In this document: piece after piece, positions 43,113 through 54,474 of the stretch
Layout: every line of letters begins with the position of its first letter
Position numbering within the stretch: the stretch's first letter is position 1
Assembly: GCF_000502955.1 (NCBI RefSeq)
Contig: NZ_AYWO01000004.1
Location: forward strand, 30,089 to 94,088
Length of the DNA stretch: 64,000 nt
Direction: 5' to 3'
Source of the DNA: Mesorhizobium sp. LNHC252B00
GTDB taxonomy: Bacteria > Pseudomonadota > Alphaproteobacteria > Rhizobiales > Rhizobiaceae
Made by a program: the position numbers and the translations under genes
The notes under the pieces: model-generated
Told to the model about the DNA's origin: nothing
Database searches by the model: none
The model's input: the letters and a program-made list of their open reading frames with translations, nothing else

Positions 43113-43961
43113 TTGGCGTTCCAGTGGAGGTCCTTCGCCCTTGCGATGATGATCGGATTGCTGTCGTTCGCCGTTGGCGCGCGCGCCGCGGCGCCTCAAG
43201 TTCCGGTTCTATGGGATGCCAAGGAGCGACTGCCCAAGCCAGACCTTTCGGCGCTGCCCCGGCTGAGATTCCTGACGACCACGGATTTCCCGCCCTTCAA
43301 TTTCCTCGATGGCTCGGGAAAGCTGTCCGGGTTCCATATCGATCTGGCACGCGCCATCTGCGCCGAGCTTGGCATTGTCGAGAAATGCCAGATCCAGGCC
43401 TTGCCCTGGGCCGAGCTGGAAGGCGCACTGCAGAAGGGTGAAGGCGAGGCGATCATCGCCGGCATCGCCGCAACGCCGGAATCGCGCGCGACCTATGCCT
43501 TCTCGCGCTCCTATCTACAGTTTCCGGCGCGATTCATCATGCCGAAGAGCAAGGCGCTGGCCGAACCTATCTTTGCCAAATTGCGCGACAAGCGTGTCGG
43601 CGTGGTCGCCGGCTCAGCGCATGAGCGCATGCTGCGCGACTATTTCAACACCGTTCAGATCGTCCCCTTCGACAGGCCGGAAGACCTCTATGCCGACCTC
43701 AAGACCGGCAAACTCGACGCAGCCTTCGGCGACGGCATGCGCCTGGCTTTCTGGCTGGGCGGCTCGGATGCGGCGGGCTGCTGCCGCTTTGCCGGCGGCC
43801 CCTACCTGGCGCCCGAATATCTGGGCTCGGGCATGGCCATCGCCACCCGGGCGGACGATCCAGCGCTGGCCGCCGCGCTCGACTACGCGCTGCAGGAGAT
43901 TTCGATGAAAGGCACGTTCGCGGAATTTTATTTGCGCTATTTCCCGGTCAGTTTTTTCTAA
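43113..43961 (+). CDS. Periplasmic substrate-binding protein, amino-acid type
   Basis: A type II binding protein: FLTTTDFPPFNFLDGSGKLSGF marks the start of the mature domain, then FHIDLARAICAEL, GEAIIAGIAATPESRATYAF, RVGVVAGSAHERMLRDYF and LDAAFGDGMRLAFWL. The last line has adjacent cysteines (AAGCCRF). A signal peptide is visible (ALAMMIGLLSFAVGARA). The start is uncertain: TTG 43113 with GGAG seven bases upstream gives a 282-residue precursor, whereas the open frame extends to 42900 with no signal-like sequence. There are no transporter subunits nearby, so it may be an orphan receptor. It is divergent from luxR. Confidence 0.75.
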   Translation: MAFQWRSFALAMMIGLLSFAVGARAAAPQVPVLWDAKERLPKPDLSALPRLRFLTTTDFPPFNFLDGSGKLSGFHIDLARAICAELGIVEKCQIQALPWAELEGALQKGEGEAIIAGIAATPESRATYAFSRSYLQFPARFIMPKSKALAEPIFAKLRDKRVGVVAGSAHERMLRDYFNTVQIVPFDRPEDLYADLKTGKLDAAFGDGMRLAFWLGGSDAAGCCRFAGGPYLAPEYLGSGMAIATRADDPALAAALDYALQEISMKGTFAEFYLRYFPVSFF

Positions 43962-44000
43962 TCCGGTCCCCGTCAGATTTTGCTAGGGCGCAGCTGATAT

Positions 44001-44408
44001 TCAGGTCAGCGTGCGCAGCCGCGCCTTGGCCGCGCGGCCGATGGCAGCCACCGTCAGTGTGTCGAGATCGAGCTCACGCCGGATCAGCTGCAGCACCCGC
44101 ACCTCTTCCATGCGCATTTCAAGATCGACGGCGGCAACCTCGAAGGCGGCAGCATAGGCAGTGTCGCGCAAGCGCTCGGGCAGGGCCTCGGCGACTTCTG
44201 CCAGAACGCCTTCCAGCCCATCCTTTTCGTGCAGGCGCTTCTGGCAGGCCTGGGCGACACTGACCAGCCGGTCGTGATTGAAATCCTCGAATACCGGCCA
44301 GGAGCGGACAACGTCGCCGATCCTGGCCAGTTCGACATCGGTCATGTCACGATCGGAGGCCGAGGTGATGACCATCAGGTAGATCAGGGCTTCATGCGGC
44401 GTCGGCAA
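44001..44408 (-). CDS. TerB-like protein
   Basis: A 135-residue all-helical cytoplasmic protein resembling the TerB/DjlA-type tellurite-resistance fold: ALIYLMVITSASDRDMTDVELARIG at the start and AAFEVAAVDLEMRMEEVRVLQLIRREL in the middle, with conserved acidic residues that may bind metal. The TTG at 44408 with AAGGAG six bases upstream is the best start; the longer frame to 44501 adds Cys-rich sequence unlike the family. It stands alone, divergent from lysK, with no other ter genes. Confidence 0.72.
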   Translation of the reverse strand: MPTPHEALIYLMVITSASDRDMTDVELARIGDVVRSWPVFEDFNHDRLVSVAQACQKRLHEKDGLEGVLAEVAEALPERLRDTAYAAAFEVAAVDLEMRMEEVRVLQLIRRELDLDTLTVAAIGRAAKARLRTLT

Positions 44409-44583
44409 TTTTTTCTCCTTCAACCGGGACTCGAACGTAGGAATGCACAATCTGCATCGCAAGGAAAAAGCGCCGCACGCGTTGACGCTCCGGCAATGCA
44501 CGCCTAGAGACCGGATTGAACAACCCCTGCTCCGGCCCCCGCCTTAAATGACTTGGGCCGGTGGACAATTTGGATAAAGTGAC

Positions 44584-46230
44584 ATGGCGGGATCAAACAT
44601 CATCGATCTCAATCCCGAGGTGCTGGCCGCCGCGACCGAGAGCAAGGCGTGGCCGTTCGAGGAAGCCAAAAAGATAATCGAACGCTACAAAGGCGCCGAC
44701 TTTCCCCAAACGATCCTGTTTGAGACAGGCTACGGACCGTCCGGCCTGCCGCATATCGGCACATTCGGCGAGGTGGCGCGCACGTCGATGGTGCGCCATG
44801 CCTTCCGCGTCCTGACGCAGGACAAGGTTGCGACCAAGTTGCTGTGCTTTTCCGACGATATGGACGGCATGCGCAAGATACCCGACAGCGTGCCGGACCG
44901 CGCCGCACTCGAGCCGCATCTGCACAAGCCGCTGTCGTCGGTTCCCAATCCGTTCGGCGGCGACTATGCGAGCTTCGCCGACAACAACAACGCGATGCTT
45001 TGCCGCTTCCTCGACACGTTCGGCTTCGACTACGAGTTCGCCAGCGCGACGCAATATTACAAGTCCGGGCGTTTCGACGCGATGCTGCTGCGCGCCGCCG
45101 AACGCTATGACCAGATCATGGCGGTGATGCTGCCGACGCTCGGCCCTGAGCGCCAGGCGACCTACAGCCCGTTCCTGCCGATTTCACCGAAGAGCGGCCG
45201 CGTGCTTTACGTGCAGATGAAGCATGTCGACGCCAAGGCCGGCACCATAACCTTTGACGACGAAGGCACCGAGACCACGCTTTCGATCACCGGCGGCCGC
45301 GTGAAGCTGCAGTGGAAGCCGGATTTCGGCATGCGCTGGGCAGCGCTTGGCGTCGATTTCGAGATGTTCGGCAAGGACCACCAGACCAATGCGGTGGTGT
45401 ACGACCGCATCTGCAACATACTGGGCGGACGGGCTCCGGAGCACTTCGTCTACGAACTGTTCCTCGACGAGAACGGCCAGAAGATCTCGAAGTCGAAGGG
45501 CAACGGGCTGACCATCGACGATTGGCTGACCTATGCGCCGACCGAAAGCCTCGGGCTCTACATGTACCAGCGGCCGCGGCAGGCCAAGAAACTGTATTTC
45601 GATGTCATCCCGCGCGCCGTGGACGAGTACTACACCTTCCTTGCCGCGTATCCACGGCAGGACTGGAAGGAGCGGCTGGGCAACCCTGTCTGGCATATGC
45701 ATGACGGCAACCCGCCCGCCATCGACATGCCGGTGCCGTTCTCGCTGCTGCTCAACCTGGTCAGCGCCTCCAACGCGCAGAACAAGGATGTGCTGTGGGG
45801 CTTCATTTTACGCCACACGCAAGGCGTGACGCCGGAGACGCATCCCGAGCTCGACCAGTTGGTCGGCCACGCGATCCGCTATTTCGACGACTTCGTGAAG
45901 CCGACGAAAACCTTCCGTCCGGCCGACGAAGTCGAGCGCGAGGCATTGCAAGCTCTCGACGCGGCGCTCGGCGCGCTGCCGGATGACGCCAATGGCGAAG
46001 CGATCCAGAACGCATCGCTCAACGTCGCACGCAGGATCGAACGCTATCAGGATCATTCCAAGCAAAGCCCGGAAGGCGGCCCCGGCGTCTCTGGTGCCTT
46101 TTTCCAGATGATCTACCAGGTGCTGATCGGCCAGGAGCGCGGTCCGCGCTTCGGATCGTTCGCAGCACTCTATGGCATTGCCGAAACGCGGGCGCTCATT
46201 GAGCGGGCGCTGGCTGGTCAGCTGGCTTGA
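44584..46230 (+). CDS. lysK: Lysyl-tRNA synthetase, class I
   Basis: A 548-residue class I LysRS, the archaeal-type enzyme used by alphaproteobacteria instead of the class II LysS. The HIGH-type motif is [13 protein letters not shown] near residues 51-63 and the KMSKS-type motif is KISKSKG near 300-306. FGKDHQTNA and [14 protein letters not shown] are also characteristic. The end overlaps the convergent nuclease-like gene by 35 bp. Confidence 0.96.
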   Translation: MAGSNIIDLNPEVLAAATESKAWPFEEAKKIIERYKGADFPQTILFETGYGPSGLPHIGTFGEVARTSMVRHAFRVLTQDKVATKLLCFSDDMDGMRKIPDSVPDRAALEPHLHKPLSSVPNPFGGDYASFADNNNAMLCRFLDTFGFDYEFASATQYYKSGRFDAMLLRAAERYDQIMAVMLPTLGPERQATYSPFLPISPKSGRVLYVQMKHVDAKAGTITFDDEGTETTLSITGGRVKLQWKPDFGMRWAALGVDFEMFGKDHQTNAVVYDRICNILGGRAPEHFVYELFLDENGQKISKSKGNGLTIDDWLTYAPTESLGLYMYQRPRQAKKLYFDVIPRAVDEYYTFLAAYPRQDWKERLGNPVWHMHDGNPPAIDMPVPFSLLLNLVSASNAQNKDVLWGFILRHTQGVTPETHPELDQLVGHAIRYFDDFVKPTKTFRPADEVEREALQALDAALGALPDDANGEAIQNASLNVARRIERYQDHSKQSPEGGPGVSGAFFQMIYQVLIGQERGPRFGSFAALYGIAETRALIERALAGQLA

Positions 46231-47089
46231 GAACGCCGTCCACCTCTTCCAGGATCGAACTCGGCGCCTGAGGCGCCGGGCTTGGCGCGGCCGGCATTGC
46301 CGGCATGCCGGACAGATCGGGAGCCGATCCGAAAATGCCCTTCTTCGCCGTGCGTGCCTTGTCGCCGGCCTCGACATAGGGTCCACCGTTGGCGGCGCGC
46401 GCCCAGCCGTTTTCGACCAGCCATCGACCGACATCCTGCTTGCCGATCCGGCATTCGGCGGCGATCAGGTCGCGACCACCGTCGGGCGGTACGCTGCAAA
46501 CCACCGCACGGCCGCGCAGGAAGGCACGGAACGCCGTCCGCGCCCGGACGCCGCATGGCCAGGATTTGCCGTCATCACTGCAAACCTCGTCCTGACTGAC
46601 GATGTCGATGCCGGAAACCGCGATCGAGTAACCCTTCGCTTCGATCCGGCCGGCGGCCGGCGCGACCGGCTGGAACAGCTTTGTGCCGTTCCAGTCGTCG
46701 GGCATTTTCGGTTTGGGCGGCACGGCCAGGGCCAGCTTGCTCAGCGGCTCGCGCGGCTCGACCCGTTCCGGTTCCTCGGCGGCACGCTGAGGCGGTGCAA
46801 CGAGCTCGGGATCGATCGCCCTCGAATGCGGCGCAAGCTTCGGCGGCTGTGGATCTGAAATGGCCGAAGTGGCCGGCTCGTCGGGCACCGTCTCGGCGCC
46901 TTGCTGCGAAATCGTGTCGGCGCCCGCATCAAGCTGGTCCAGCACGACAACGCTGTCGCTTCCTTTCAGCGTGCGGCCGCCCGTAACGACCATGGTCACC
47001 ATCACCGGGACCATCAGAACCGAAAGGGCAACATGAAGGAGACGCACCAGCCGACCTACTGGCTTGCCCATACGATCCGCGCCACCCAT
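46196..47089 (-). CDS. Membrane-anchored thermonuclease-family (SNase-like) protein
   Basis: A 297-residue protein with one N-terminal membrane helix ([19 protein letters not shown]), a Pro-rich linker to about residue 130, and a C-terminal SNase-like beta-barrel domain ([54 protein letters not shown]). The last part is typical of bacterial thermonuclease-family proteins, but the catalytic Arg-Glu-Arg set of staphylococcal nuclease is not obvious, so activity is uncertain. The ATG overlaps the end of the S24 regulator gene by about 34 bp; starts at 47071 or slightly downstream are possible. It is convergent with lysK, with overlapping 3' ends. Confidence 0.75.
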   Translation of the reverse strand: MGGADRMGKPVGRLVRLLHVALSVLMVPVMVTMVVTGGRTLKGSDSVVVLDQLDAGADTISQQGAETVPDEPATSAISDPQPPKLAPHSRAIDPELVAPPQRAAEEPERVEPREPLSKLALAVPPKPKMPDDWNGTKLFQPVAPAAGRIEAKGYSIAVSGIDIVSQDEVCSDDGKSWPCGVRARTAFRAFLRGRAVVCSVPPDGGRDLIAAECRIGKQDVGRWLVENGWARAANGGPYVEAGDKARTAKKGIFGSAPDLSGMPAMPAAPSPAPQAPSSILEEVDGVLKPADQPAPAQ

Positions 47090-47706
47090 TCGACATCGCG
47101 CATGGGAATATCGCGGTCGGGATGATCGGGATTGAGCGAGACCAGCGCAATCGACTTGACGGTCTGGCGCTCCAGCACCTTGGCCATGACCTCGCCGGCG
47201 GTGGTCTTGACGACGACGCGATCGCCCTTGCGGGTGATGGCGCCCGGTTCGACGATGAGGACATCGCCATTGCGGTAGAGCGGCAGCATGGAATCGCCCT
47301 GCACCTGCAGCGCATAGGAGTTCTCGGTGGATTGCGCCGGCAGTTCGACCAGATCCCAGCCCTGTCCGGCCGGAAAACCGGCATCGTCGAAGTAGCCGCC
47401 GGCGCCCGCCTGGGCAAAACCGAGCAACGGCACGGAGCGTGTGCGGGCAAGGGCGGCGGCATGGCTGGTCGCGGCTCGGCCTTCGATCAGGCCGGTGAAT
47501 TCATCGAGCGAAGCGCCCGTCGCCTCGATGATCTTGGCCAGCGATTCGGTCGAAGGCCAGCGCGGCCGGCCGTCCGACGACAGACGCTTCGACTTGTTGA
47601 ACGCAGTGGAATCGAGCCCCGCGCGCTTGGCCAAACCCGAGGCCGAAAGCGAATAGCGCTCGGCAAGAGCATCGATGGCGGCCCAGACACGGTCATGCGA
47701 GAGCAT
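47056..47706 (-). CDS. LexA/CI-like S24 peptidase transcriptional regulator
   Basis: A 216-residue protein. The N-terminal part (about 5-72) is a helix-turn-helix with LSASGLAKRAGLDSTAFNKSK. The C-terminal S24 domain has the nucleophile Ser139 in QGDSMLPLYRNGD and the general base Lys176 in GEVMAKVL. An Ala-Gly pair in GFAQAGAGG near 100 could be the self-cleavage site, as in LexA and phage repressors. It differs from LexA itself in its HTH region. Targets are unknown; its gene overlaps that of the downstream nuclease-like protein. No phage genes are nearby. Confidence 0.87.
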   Translation of the reverse strand: MLSHDRVWAAIDALAERYSLSASGLAKRAGLDSTAFNKSKRLSSDGRPRWPSTESLAKIIEATGASLDEFTGLIEGRAATSHAAALARTRSVPLLGFAQAGAGGYFDDAGFPAGQGWDLVELPAQSTENSYALQVQGDSMLPLYRNGDVLIVEPGAITRKGDRVVVKTTAGEVMAKVLERQTVKSIALVSLNPDHPDRDIPMRDVEWVARIVWASQ

Positions 47707-47788
47707 TCTTGCTCTCCTTCAAACAGGAAAAAATACCTTTTTCGCTTCTAACCCGGAGCCATCCTCTTGTCCACAGTGCAAGGCTGCC

Positions 47789-50008
47789 TCACGCCGCCTT
47801 TCTGGTCTCGCCCTTCGTATAGGGATCGAAGCGCTCGTAGAAGCTTTCGCCCTTCTCGGCCATGTCGAGCAGCAGCTTGGGCGCCTTGAACTCGGCGCCG
47901 TATTTCTTCTGCAAGCCCTTGGTGATCTTGACGAATGCCTTGGCGCCGATGCCGTCGATATATGACAGCGCGCCGCCGGTGTAGGGCGCGAAACCGAAGG
48001 CCAGGATCGAGCCGACATCGGCCTCGCGCGGGTCGGTGACGATACCCTCTTCCATAACCCGGGCCGCTTCCAGCGCTATGGTGACCAGCAGCCGCTGCTG
48101 CAGTTCCTCATAATCGACCTTCTCGGGCGCAAGCTGCGGATAGAGCTCCTTGAGTCCCGGCCACAGCTTCTTCTTGGCCGGCTTGGCGGGATAATCGTAA
48201 AAACCTTTGCCGTTCTTGCGGCCAAAGCGGCCGTGATCGTCGACCATGGTGTTGATCAGCGCCATCTGCTTCGGATCGACCGCCTTGTCGCCGAGATCCC
48301 TGATGGTCTGCTTCATGATCTTCTGGGCAAGGTCGATGGCCGTCTCGTCGGTCAGCGCCAGGGGTCCGACCGGCATGCCGGCGGCCTTCGCGGCATTCTC
48401 GATCATCGGCGCCGGAACGCCTTCGATCAGCATCTTGTAGGCTTCCGACATGTAGCGCAGCACGCAGCGGTTGACATAGAAGCCGCGCGTGTCGTTGACG
48501 ACGATCGGCGTCTTCTTGATGGCACGGACGAAATCGATCGCCGTGGCCAGCGCCTTGTCGCCTGTCTTCTTGCCCAAAATGATCTCGACCAGCATCATCT
48601 TGTCGACAGGGGAGAAGAAGTGGATGCCGATGAAATTCTTTGGCCGCGCCGAATTCTTGGCCAGCGCCGAGATCGGGATGGTGGAGGTGTTCGACGCGAA
48701 GATCGCCGATGGCTTCAACACGGCCTCCGCCTGTTCGGTGGCGCTCTTCTTGACACCTGAATCCTCGAAGACCGCCTCGACCACCAGGTCGCAGCCAGCA
48801 AGGTCTGCATAGTCGGCTGTCGGCGTGATCAGCGACAGCAACTTGTCCTTCTCCTCGGGCTTGGCGCGGCCCTTCTTCAGTTGATCCGAGATCAGACTGT
48901 CGGAATGTGCCTTGCCCTTGGCGGCCGACTCCATGTCACGGTCGAGCAGCACAACCGGGATGCCGGCCTTGGCGGTGACGTAGGCGATGCCGGCGCCCAT
49001 GAAACCGGCGCCGAGAATGCCGATCTTCTTGAACTTGGTTTCCGGCACGCCGGCCGGGCGGCGGGCGCCCTTGTTCAGTTCCTGCAGCGAGACGAACAGC
49101 GAGCGAATCATCGCCGCCGCTTCCCTGGTCTGCATGATCTCGGTGAAATAGCGCTGCTCGATACGCAAGGCGGTGTCGAACGGCACCAGCAGGCCTTCAT
49201 AGACGCATTTGAGGATCGCGGCAGCCGCCGGATAGTTGCCATAGGTCTCGCGACGCAGGATGGCGATGGCCGGCGGCCACAGATTGAAGCCGGCGGGCGA
49301 ATAGATCTGGCCACCGGGCAGTTTGAAGCCCTTCTCGTCCCACGGCGCCACCGGCTTCAAGCCATTCCTGATCATCGCCTTGGCGGTATCGACCAGCTTG
49401 GCGGGCTCGGCGATCTCATGGATCAGACCCATCGACTTGGCCTTCTGCGGCGACAGCGTCTGGCCGGAGGTCAGCATCTGCAGCGCCTGCTGCTGATCGG
49501 TCAGGCGCGGCACGCGCTGGGTGCCGCCGGCGCCCGGGAAGATGCCGATTTTCACCTCGGGAAGCGCCATCTTGACCTTGTCGCTGTCGGCGGCAACGCG
49601 TCCGTGGCAGGCCAGCGACATCTCGAAGGCACCGCCCATGCAGGTGCCGTTGATCGCCGACACCCATGGCTTGCCGCAAGTTTCCAGCTTGCGGAACAGG
49701 CCGGTCATCATGCCGGCATTGTCGAACAGCGCCTTGGTGGCCTTTTCGGCGTCCTTATCCTTTTCAGCGGCGAACGTGGTCAGCATCTTCTGCAGCAGTG
49801 TGATGTCGGCGCCGCCGGAGAAGGTATCCTTGCCGGAGGTGATCACCGCGCCCTTGATGGCGGCGTCACCCGTCACGTGATCGACGATGGCGTTCAGTTC
49901 CCGCATGGCTTCTTCGGTGAAGACATTCATCGATCGGCCCGGCATGTCCCAGGTGACAAGCGCAATGCCGTCGGCGTCGACGTCGAGGGTGAAATTTGTA
50001 TAGCTCAT
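47789..50008 (-). CDS. Multifunctional fatty-acid oxidation protein (FadB/FadJ type)
   Basis: A 739-residue fusion. Residues 1-290 are an enoyl-CoA hydratase domain with both catalytic glutamates ([14 protein letters not shown] and [14 protein letters not shown]). Residues about 310-640 are 3-hydroxyacyl-CoA dehydrogenase with the NAD motif [16 protein letters not shown], the SNTSTIPI and [12 protein letters not shown] segments. The C-terminal hydroxyacyl-CoA dehydrogenase domain follows. It carries out steps 2 and 3 of beta-oxidation. The start at 50008 has GGGGAGAG upstream. It follows the thiolase gene by 14 bp in a five-step operon-like series. Confidence 0.95.
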   Translation of the reverse strand: MSYTNFTLDVDADGIALVTWDMPGRSMNVFTEEAMRELNAIVDHVTGDAAIKGAVITSGKDTFSGGADITLLQKMLTTFAAEKDKDAEKATKALFDNAGMMTGLFRKLETCGKPWVSAINGTCMGGAFEMSLACHGRVAADSDKVKMALPEVKIGIFPGAGGTQRVPRLTDQQQALQMLTSGQTLSPQKAKSMGLIHEIAEPAKLVDTAKAMIRNGLKPVAPWDEKGFKLPGGQIYSPAGFNLWPPAIAILRRETYGNYPAAAAILKCVYEGLLVPFDTALRIEQRYFTEIMQTREAAAMIRSLFVSLQELNKGARRPAGVPETKFKKIGILGAGFMGAGIAYVTAKAGIPVVLLDRDMESAAKGKAHSDSLISDQLKKGRAKPEEKDKLLSLITPTADYADLAGCDLVVEAVFEDSGVKKSATEQAEAVLKPSAIFASNTSTIPISALAKNSARPKNFIGIHFFSPVDKMMLVEIILGKKTGDKALATAIDFVRAIKKTPIVVNDTRGFYVNRCVLRYMSEAYKMLIEGVPAPMIENAAKAAGMPVGPLALTDETAIDLAQKIMKQTIRDLGDKAVDPKQMALINTMVDDHGRFGRKNGKGFYDYPAKPAKKKLWPGLKELYPQLAPEKVDYEELQQRLLVTIALEAARVMEEGIVTDPREADVGSILAFGFAPYTGGALSYIDGIGAKAFVKITKGLQKKYGAEFKAPKLLLDMAEKGESFYERFDPYTKGETRKAA

Positions 50009-50022
50009 CGTTTCTCTCCCCG

Positions 50023-51231
50023 TCAGACGCGTTCGATGATCGTTGCGGTGCCCATGCCGGCACCGATACACAGTGTCACCAGGGCGGTGTTCAAATCACG
50101 ACGCTCGAGTTCGTCCAGCACAGTGCCCAAGATCATCGCACCGGTGGCGCCGAGCGGATGGCCCATGGCAATGGCGCCGCCATTGACGTTGATCCTGTCA
50201 TGCGGAATGTCGAACGCCTGCATGTAACGCAAAACCACCGAGGCGAAGGCCTCGTTGAGCTCGAAAAGGTCGATGTCGGACAGCTTCATCTTGGCGCGCT
50301 TCAACAGCTTTTCGGTGACGTCGACCGGACCGGTCAGCATCAGCACCGGTTCGGAGCCGATGTTGGCGAAGGTGCGGATGCGGGCGCGCGGCTTGATACC
50401 CATCGCCTTGCCGGCCTTCTTCGACCCGAGCAGCACGGCCGCCGCACCGTCGACGATGCCGGACGAATTGCCGGCGTGGTGGACATGGTTGACCTCTTCC
50501 ACCTCAGGATGCTTCTGCACGGCGACGGCATCGAAGCCGCCCATTTCGCCAGGCATGATGAAGGACGGGTTGAGCGAGGCCAGCGACTGCATGTCGGTCG
50601 ACGGGCGCATATGCTCGTCATGGTCCAGGATGGTCAGGCCGTTTTGGTCCTTGATCGGAATGACGGACTTCTTGAAGCGGCCGTCGGCCCAGGATTTTGC
50701 GGCGCGCTTCTGGCTCTCGACCGCATAGGCGTCGACGTCGTCTCTGCTGAAGCCGTATTTGGTGGCGATCAGGTCGGCGGAGATGCCTTGCGGCACGAAC
50801 CAGCCGGGCAGGCCGACCGAGGGATCCATGAACCAGGCGCCGCCGGAGGCGCCCATGCCGACGCGCGACATCGATTCGACGCCGCCGGCGATGACGATCT
50901 CGTCGGCGCCCTGCGCGATCTTGGCGGCGCCGAAATTGATGGCATCTAGCCCCGAGGCACAGAAGCGCGAGATCTGCATGCCCGGCGCCTTGGTGTCGTA
51001 GCCGGCCTCGAACGCGGCAGCGCGCGGAATGACCGAGCCCGCCTCGCCGACCGGATCGACGCAGCCGAAGATGATGTCGTCGACAGTGCCGGTGTCCAGC
51101 CCATTGCGGTCGCGCAGCGCCTCGAGCGTCTTGGCGGCAAGCCGAACCGCCGGCACCTCGTGCAGCGATCCGTCCTTCTTGCCCTTGCCCCGCGGCGTGC
51201 GCACGGCGTCATAGACATAAGCTTCGGCCAT
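50023..51231 (-). CDS. Acetyl-CoA C-acyltransferase (thiolase, FadA type)
   Basis: A 402-residue thiolase. The acyl-accepting Cys91 is in [11 protein letters not shown], the active-site His is in [18 protein letters not shown], and the second catalytic Cys is in [10 protein letters not shown] near the end. NEAFA is also present. It performs the last step of beta-oxidation and forms the usual pair with the downstream multifunctional protein. Start ATG 51231 follows AAGGAGC. The 83-bp gap to the upstream acyl-CoA dehydrogenase contains repeat copy D. Confidence 0.95.
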   Translation of the reverse strand: MAEAYVYDAVRTPRGKGKKDGSLHEVPAVRLAAKTLEALRDRNGLDTGTVDDIIFGCVDPVGEAGSVIPRAAAFEAGYDTKAPGMQISRFCASGLDAINFGAAKIAQGADEIVIAGGVESMSRVGMGASGGAWFMDPSVGLPGWFVPQGISADLIATKYGFSRDDVDAYAVESQKRAAKSWADGRFKKSVIPIKDQNGLTILDHDEHMRPSTDMQSLASLNPSFIMPGEMGGFDAVAVQKHPEVEEVNHVHHAGNSSGIVDGAAAVLLGSKKAGKAMGIKPRARIRTFANIGSEPVLMLTGPVDVTEKLLKRAKMKLSDIDLFELNEAFASVVLRYMQAFDIPHDRINVNGGAIAMGHPLGATGAMILGTVLDELERRDLNTALVTLCIGAGMGTATIIERV

Positions 51232-51260
51232 CTCTTGCTCCTTGGTTTATCCGACGGTTT

Positions 51261-51315
51261 TAGATTGATGCATGTCGATCTCCCAAAACCGGAACCACTT
51301 TTGGGCGACATGCAT
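51261..51315 (+). repeat. CATGCAT hairpin repeat, partial copy D
   Basis: GATGCATGTCG ... CCCAAAACC ... ACTTTTGGG ... CGACATGCAT form nested arms. The edge CGACATGCATTA contains the stop codon of the acyl-CoA dehydrogenase gene on the other strand. Only the second half of the composite repeat is present. Confidence 0.8.
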
Positions 51316-52484
51316 TAGAGCGAGCGTCCGATCAGCAATTTCATGATCTCGTTGGTGCCGCCGTAGATGCGCTGGACGCGGGCGTCGCGGAACATGCGGG
51401 CGATCGGATATTCATTCATGTAGCCATAGCCGCCATGCAATTGAAGGCATTCGTCGACGACTTTTCCCTGCAGGTCGCTGAGCCAGTACTTGGCCATCGA
51501 CGCGGTCACCGGATCGAGGCCCCCAGCGATGTGGCGGGTGACGCAATCATTGTAGAAGACGCGGCCGATGGTGGCCTCGGTCTTGAGCTCGGCCAGCTTG
51601 AACTGGGTGTTCTGGAAATCGATGATCGCCTTGCCGAACGCCTTGCGCTCCTTGACGTAGTCGATGGTCAGCGCCAGCGCCCGCTCGATCATGGCGATCG
51701 CGCCGGTGCCGATCTGCAGCCGCTCCTGCGGCAATTGCTGCATCAGTTGGACGAAGCCCTGCCCTTCCTCGTGGCCGAGCAGGTTTGAAGTCGGCACGCG
51801 CATGTCGTTGAAGAACAGCTCCGAGGTGTCGTTGGCTTTCAGGCCGATCTTGTCGAGGTTGCGGCCACGCTGGAAACCCTCGACTTCGTCGGTCTCGACG
51901 ACGATCAGCGAGGTGCCCTTGGCGCCCTTCTCCGGATCGGTCTTGGTGACGACTATGATGAAGTTTGCAAGCTGGCCGTTGGTGATGAAGGTCTTTGAAC
52001 CGTTGATCTTGTATTGGTTGCCATCCTTCTGCGCTCGCGTCTTGATGCCCTGCAGGTCGGAGCCGGCGCCGGGCTCGGTCATGGCGATGGCGCCGATCAA
52101 CTCGCCGGTCGCCAGCTTCGGCAGCCATTTCTTCTTCTGCTCTTCGGAGCCGTAATGGAGGATGTAGGGGGCGACGATCGAGTTGTGCAGGCCGATGCCG
52201 AAGCCATCGACACCGACATGGCCGATAGCCTCGATGATGGCACTCTCATGCGCGAAGGTACCGCCCGAGCCGCCATATTCCTCCGGCATCGAGGCGCAAA
52301 GCAGGCCGGCCGCACCGGCCTTCAGCCAGCTTTCGCGATCCACCATCTCATTTTTCTCGAACTCGTCGTAGCGCGGCGCGATCTCTTCCGACATGAAGCG
52401 GTGCGCCATGTCGTAGAGCATGCCGACCTCGTCCGCTGCCCAGGCGGGCTTGGGAAGGCCAAGGATTTCGGCTGGGTTGGTCAT
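51315..52484 (-). CDS. Acyl-CoA dehydrogenase
   Basis: A 389-residue FAD enzyme that introduces the trans-2 double bond into acyl-CoA. The FAD-binding segments are IGAIAMTEPGAGSDLQGI and FITNGQLANFIIVV. The C-terminal region has QLHGGYGYMNEYPIARMFRD and the YGGTNEI motif around the usual catalytic/flavin site. Chain-length preference is not evident. The ATG at 52484 is the family start, with GGAG at a long spacing; the open frame upstream continues through a repeat. Its TAA stop is formed by repeat copy D. Confidence 0.94.
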   Translation of the reverse strand: MTNPAEILGLPKPAWAADEVGMLYDMAHRFMSEEIAPRYDEFEKNEMVDRESWLKAGAAGLLCASMPEEYGGSGGTFAHESAIIEAIGHVGVDGFGIGLHNSIVAPYILHYGSEEQKKKWLPKLATGELIGAIAMTEPGAGSDLQGIKTRAQKDGNQYKINGSKTFITNGQLANFIIVVTKTDPEKGAKGTSLIVVETDEVEGFQRGRNLDKIGLKANDTSELFFNDMRVPTSNLLGHEEGQGFVQLMQQLPQERLQIGTGAIAMIERALALTIDYVKERKAFGKAIIDFQNTQFKLAELKTEATIGRVFYNDCVTRHIAGGLDPVTASMAKYWLSDLQGKVVDECLQLHGGYGYMNEYPIARMFRDARVQRIYGGTNEIMKLLIGRSL

Positions 52485-52531
52485 GCTGGTACGATACTCC
52501 TCCCAGAGCGCATCTTCAGAATTGAGGTCGG

Positions 52532-52594
52532 CGCGCTTCACGCAGGCCCCACCAGGCCCTTCGGGCCACCCTCCCCTCAAGGGAGGGGAACCAT
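52532..52594. repeat. Palindromic intergenic repeat between two acyl-CoA dehydrogenase genes
   Basis: CTTCACGCAGGCCCC, AGGCCCTTCGGGCC and a CCCTCCC-CTCAA-GGGAGGG hairpin occur in sequence. The GCGCTTCACGC part and the G-run hairpin resemble the element at 26427-26570. Confidence 0.65.
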
Positions 52595-52597
52595 CTT

Positions 52598-54388
52598 TTA
52601 GAACGCTTCCGCCGGCAGTGCCATCAACGTGTCGGCGCCGCTCGAAATGCGGGCGAGATGCGCTGATGTCTCCGGCATGATCCGCTCCATGAAGAAGCGC
52701 CCCGTCACGACCTTGTTGTCGTAGAACGACTGAGCGCCATTGGCGTCCGTCTTGCCAAGTGCCGCCTTGGCCATCTGCGCCCACATGTAGCCCAGCGCCA
52801 CAAGGCCGAAGAGATGCATATAGTCGGTCGAGGCGGCGCCCGCATTGTCGGGCTTGGCCATGCCGTTCTGCACCAGCCACATGGTGGCGGCCTGCAGGTC
52901 GTTGAGGCCCTTCTTCAGTGCCTTGGTGAACGGCGCCATCTTATCGTCGGCGCGGTTTTCCTCGCAGAATTCGCCGACCTCCTTGAAGAAGGCCTGCACC
53001 GCGCGGCCGCCGTTCAATCCGAGCTTGCGGCCGACGAGGTCGAGGGCCTGGATGCCGTTGGCGCCTTCATAGATCATGGCGATGCGGGCATCGCGCACGA
53101 ACTGGCTCATGCCATGCTCTTCGATGTAGCCGTGACCGCCAAACACCTGCTGCGCCATGACCGCATGGTCGAAACCCTTGTCGGTAAGCACGCCCTTGAC
53201 CACCGGCGTCATCAGGCCGGTGTAGTCGTCGGCCGCCTGACGATCCTTGTCGTCACCGGCGCGGTGGGCGACATCCGACTTGATCGCCGTCCACAGCGCC
53301 AGCGCGCGGCCGGCCTCGTTGAACGCCTTCATGGTCATCAGGCTGCGGCGGATGTCGGGATGGACGATGATCGGGTCGGCCTTTTTGTCCGGTGCTTTGG
53401 GCCCAGACAGCGAGCGCCCCTGCAGGCGGTCCTTGGCGTAGGCAACGGCGTTCTGATAGGCGATCTCCGACAGCGACAGTCCCTGCAGGCCAACGCCAAG
53501 GCGTGCCTCGTTCATCATCGTGAACATCGCCTTCAGGCCGCCATTGGCCTCGCCGAGCAGCGTGCCTTGCGCCTCGTCATAGTTCATGACGCAGGTCGAA
53601 TTTCCGTGGATGCCCATCTTCTCCTCGATCGAGCCGCAGGAGACAGTGTTCCTGTCGCCTGGATTGCCCGATGCATCGAGCTTGAGTTTAGGCACGATGA
53701 ACAGCGAGATGCCTTTGACGCCTTCCGGCGCGCCCTCGATGCGGGCCAGCACCAGATGGACGATGTTGTCCGACATGTCGTGTTCGCCGGCCGAAATAAA
53801 GATCTTCTGACCTGAAATCTTGTAGGTGCCATCGCCATTCGGCACCGCCTTGGTCCGCAGCAGGCCGAGATCGGTGCCGCAGTGCGGCTCGGTCAGGTTC
53901 ATGGTGCCGGTCCAGACGCCTTCGATCATCCTGGGCAGCCACTTGGCCTTCTGCTCGTCGGTGCCGTGGGTGATGATTGCCGCGATCGCGCCTTGTGTCA
54001 GGCCGGGATACATCATCAGCGACATGTTGGCCGAGACCATGTATTCGGAGACTGCAGTGTGTACGGCGTAGGGCAGACCCTGGCCGCCGAACTCGACCGG
54101 TGCGGCCAGTCCCATCCAGCCACCCTCGCGATACTGGTCGAAGGCCTCCTTGAAGCCCTTCGGCGTCGTCACCGAGCCATCATCATGACGAACGCAGCCT
54201 TCCATGTCACCGACACGGTTCAACGGGTGCATGACGTTTTCGGCGAGCTTGGCGCCTTCGGCGAGGATCGCCTCGAGCACATCGGGGGTGGCGTCGGAAA
54301 ATCCGGGAAGGTTCGAATAGCGCTGGTAGCCCAGCACCTCGTTGAGCACGAACAGCGTATCCTGGACCGGAGCCCTGTATGTCGGCAT
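52598..54388 (-). CDS. Acyl-CoA dehydrogenase with extra C-terminal domain (FadE type)
   Basis: A 596-residue acyl-CoA dehydrogenase of the long form. Core motifs are [48 protein letters not shown] and [17 protein letters not shown], followed by about 130 residues of the acyl-CoA dehydrogenase C-terminal domain. Long forms often act on medium- and long-chain substrates. The ATG at 54388 follows TGGAGAA. It is the first gene of the operon; the perfect palindrome at 54475 lies 87-118 bp upstream. Confidence 0.94.
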   Translation of the reverse strand: MPTYRAPVQDTLFVLNEVLGYQRYSNLPGFSDATPDVLEAILAEGAKLAENVMHPLNRVGDMEGCVRHDDGSVTTPKGFKEAFDQYREGGWMGLAAPVEFGGQGLPYAVHTAVSEYMVSANMSLMMYPGLTQGAIAAIITHGTDEQKAKWLPRMIEGVWTGTMNLTEPHCGTDLGLLRTKAVPNGDGTYKISGQKIFISAGEHDMSDNIVHLVLARIEGAPEGVKGISLFIVPKLKLDASGNPGDRNTVSCGSIEEKMGIHGNSTCVMNYDEAQGTLLGEANGGLKAMFTMMNEARLGVGLQGLSLSEIAYQNAVAYAKDRLQGRSLSGPKAPDKKADPIIVHPDIRRSLMTMKAFNEAGRALALWTAIKSDVAHRAGDDKDRQAADDYTGLMTPVVKGVLTDKGFDHAVMAQQVFGGHGYIEEHGMSQFVRDARIAMIYEGANGIQALDLVGRKLGLNGGRAVQAFFKEVGEFCEENRADDKMAPFTKALKKGLNDLQAATMWLVQNGMAKPDNAGAASTDYMHLFGLVALGYMWAQMAKAALGKTDANGAQSFYDNKVVTGRFFMERIMPETSAHLARISSGADTLMALPAEAF

Positions 54389-54474
54389 GCGTTTTCTCCA
54401 CCCTGCGAACCCGGTCCGAACGCCCCGATGACGGCCAGGGGCGGCATGCGGACCGATGTTGAAAGCTGGATAGC

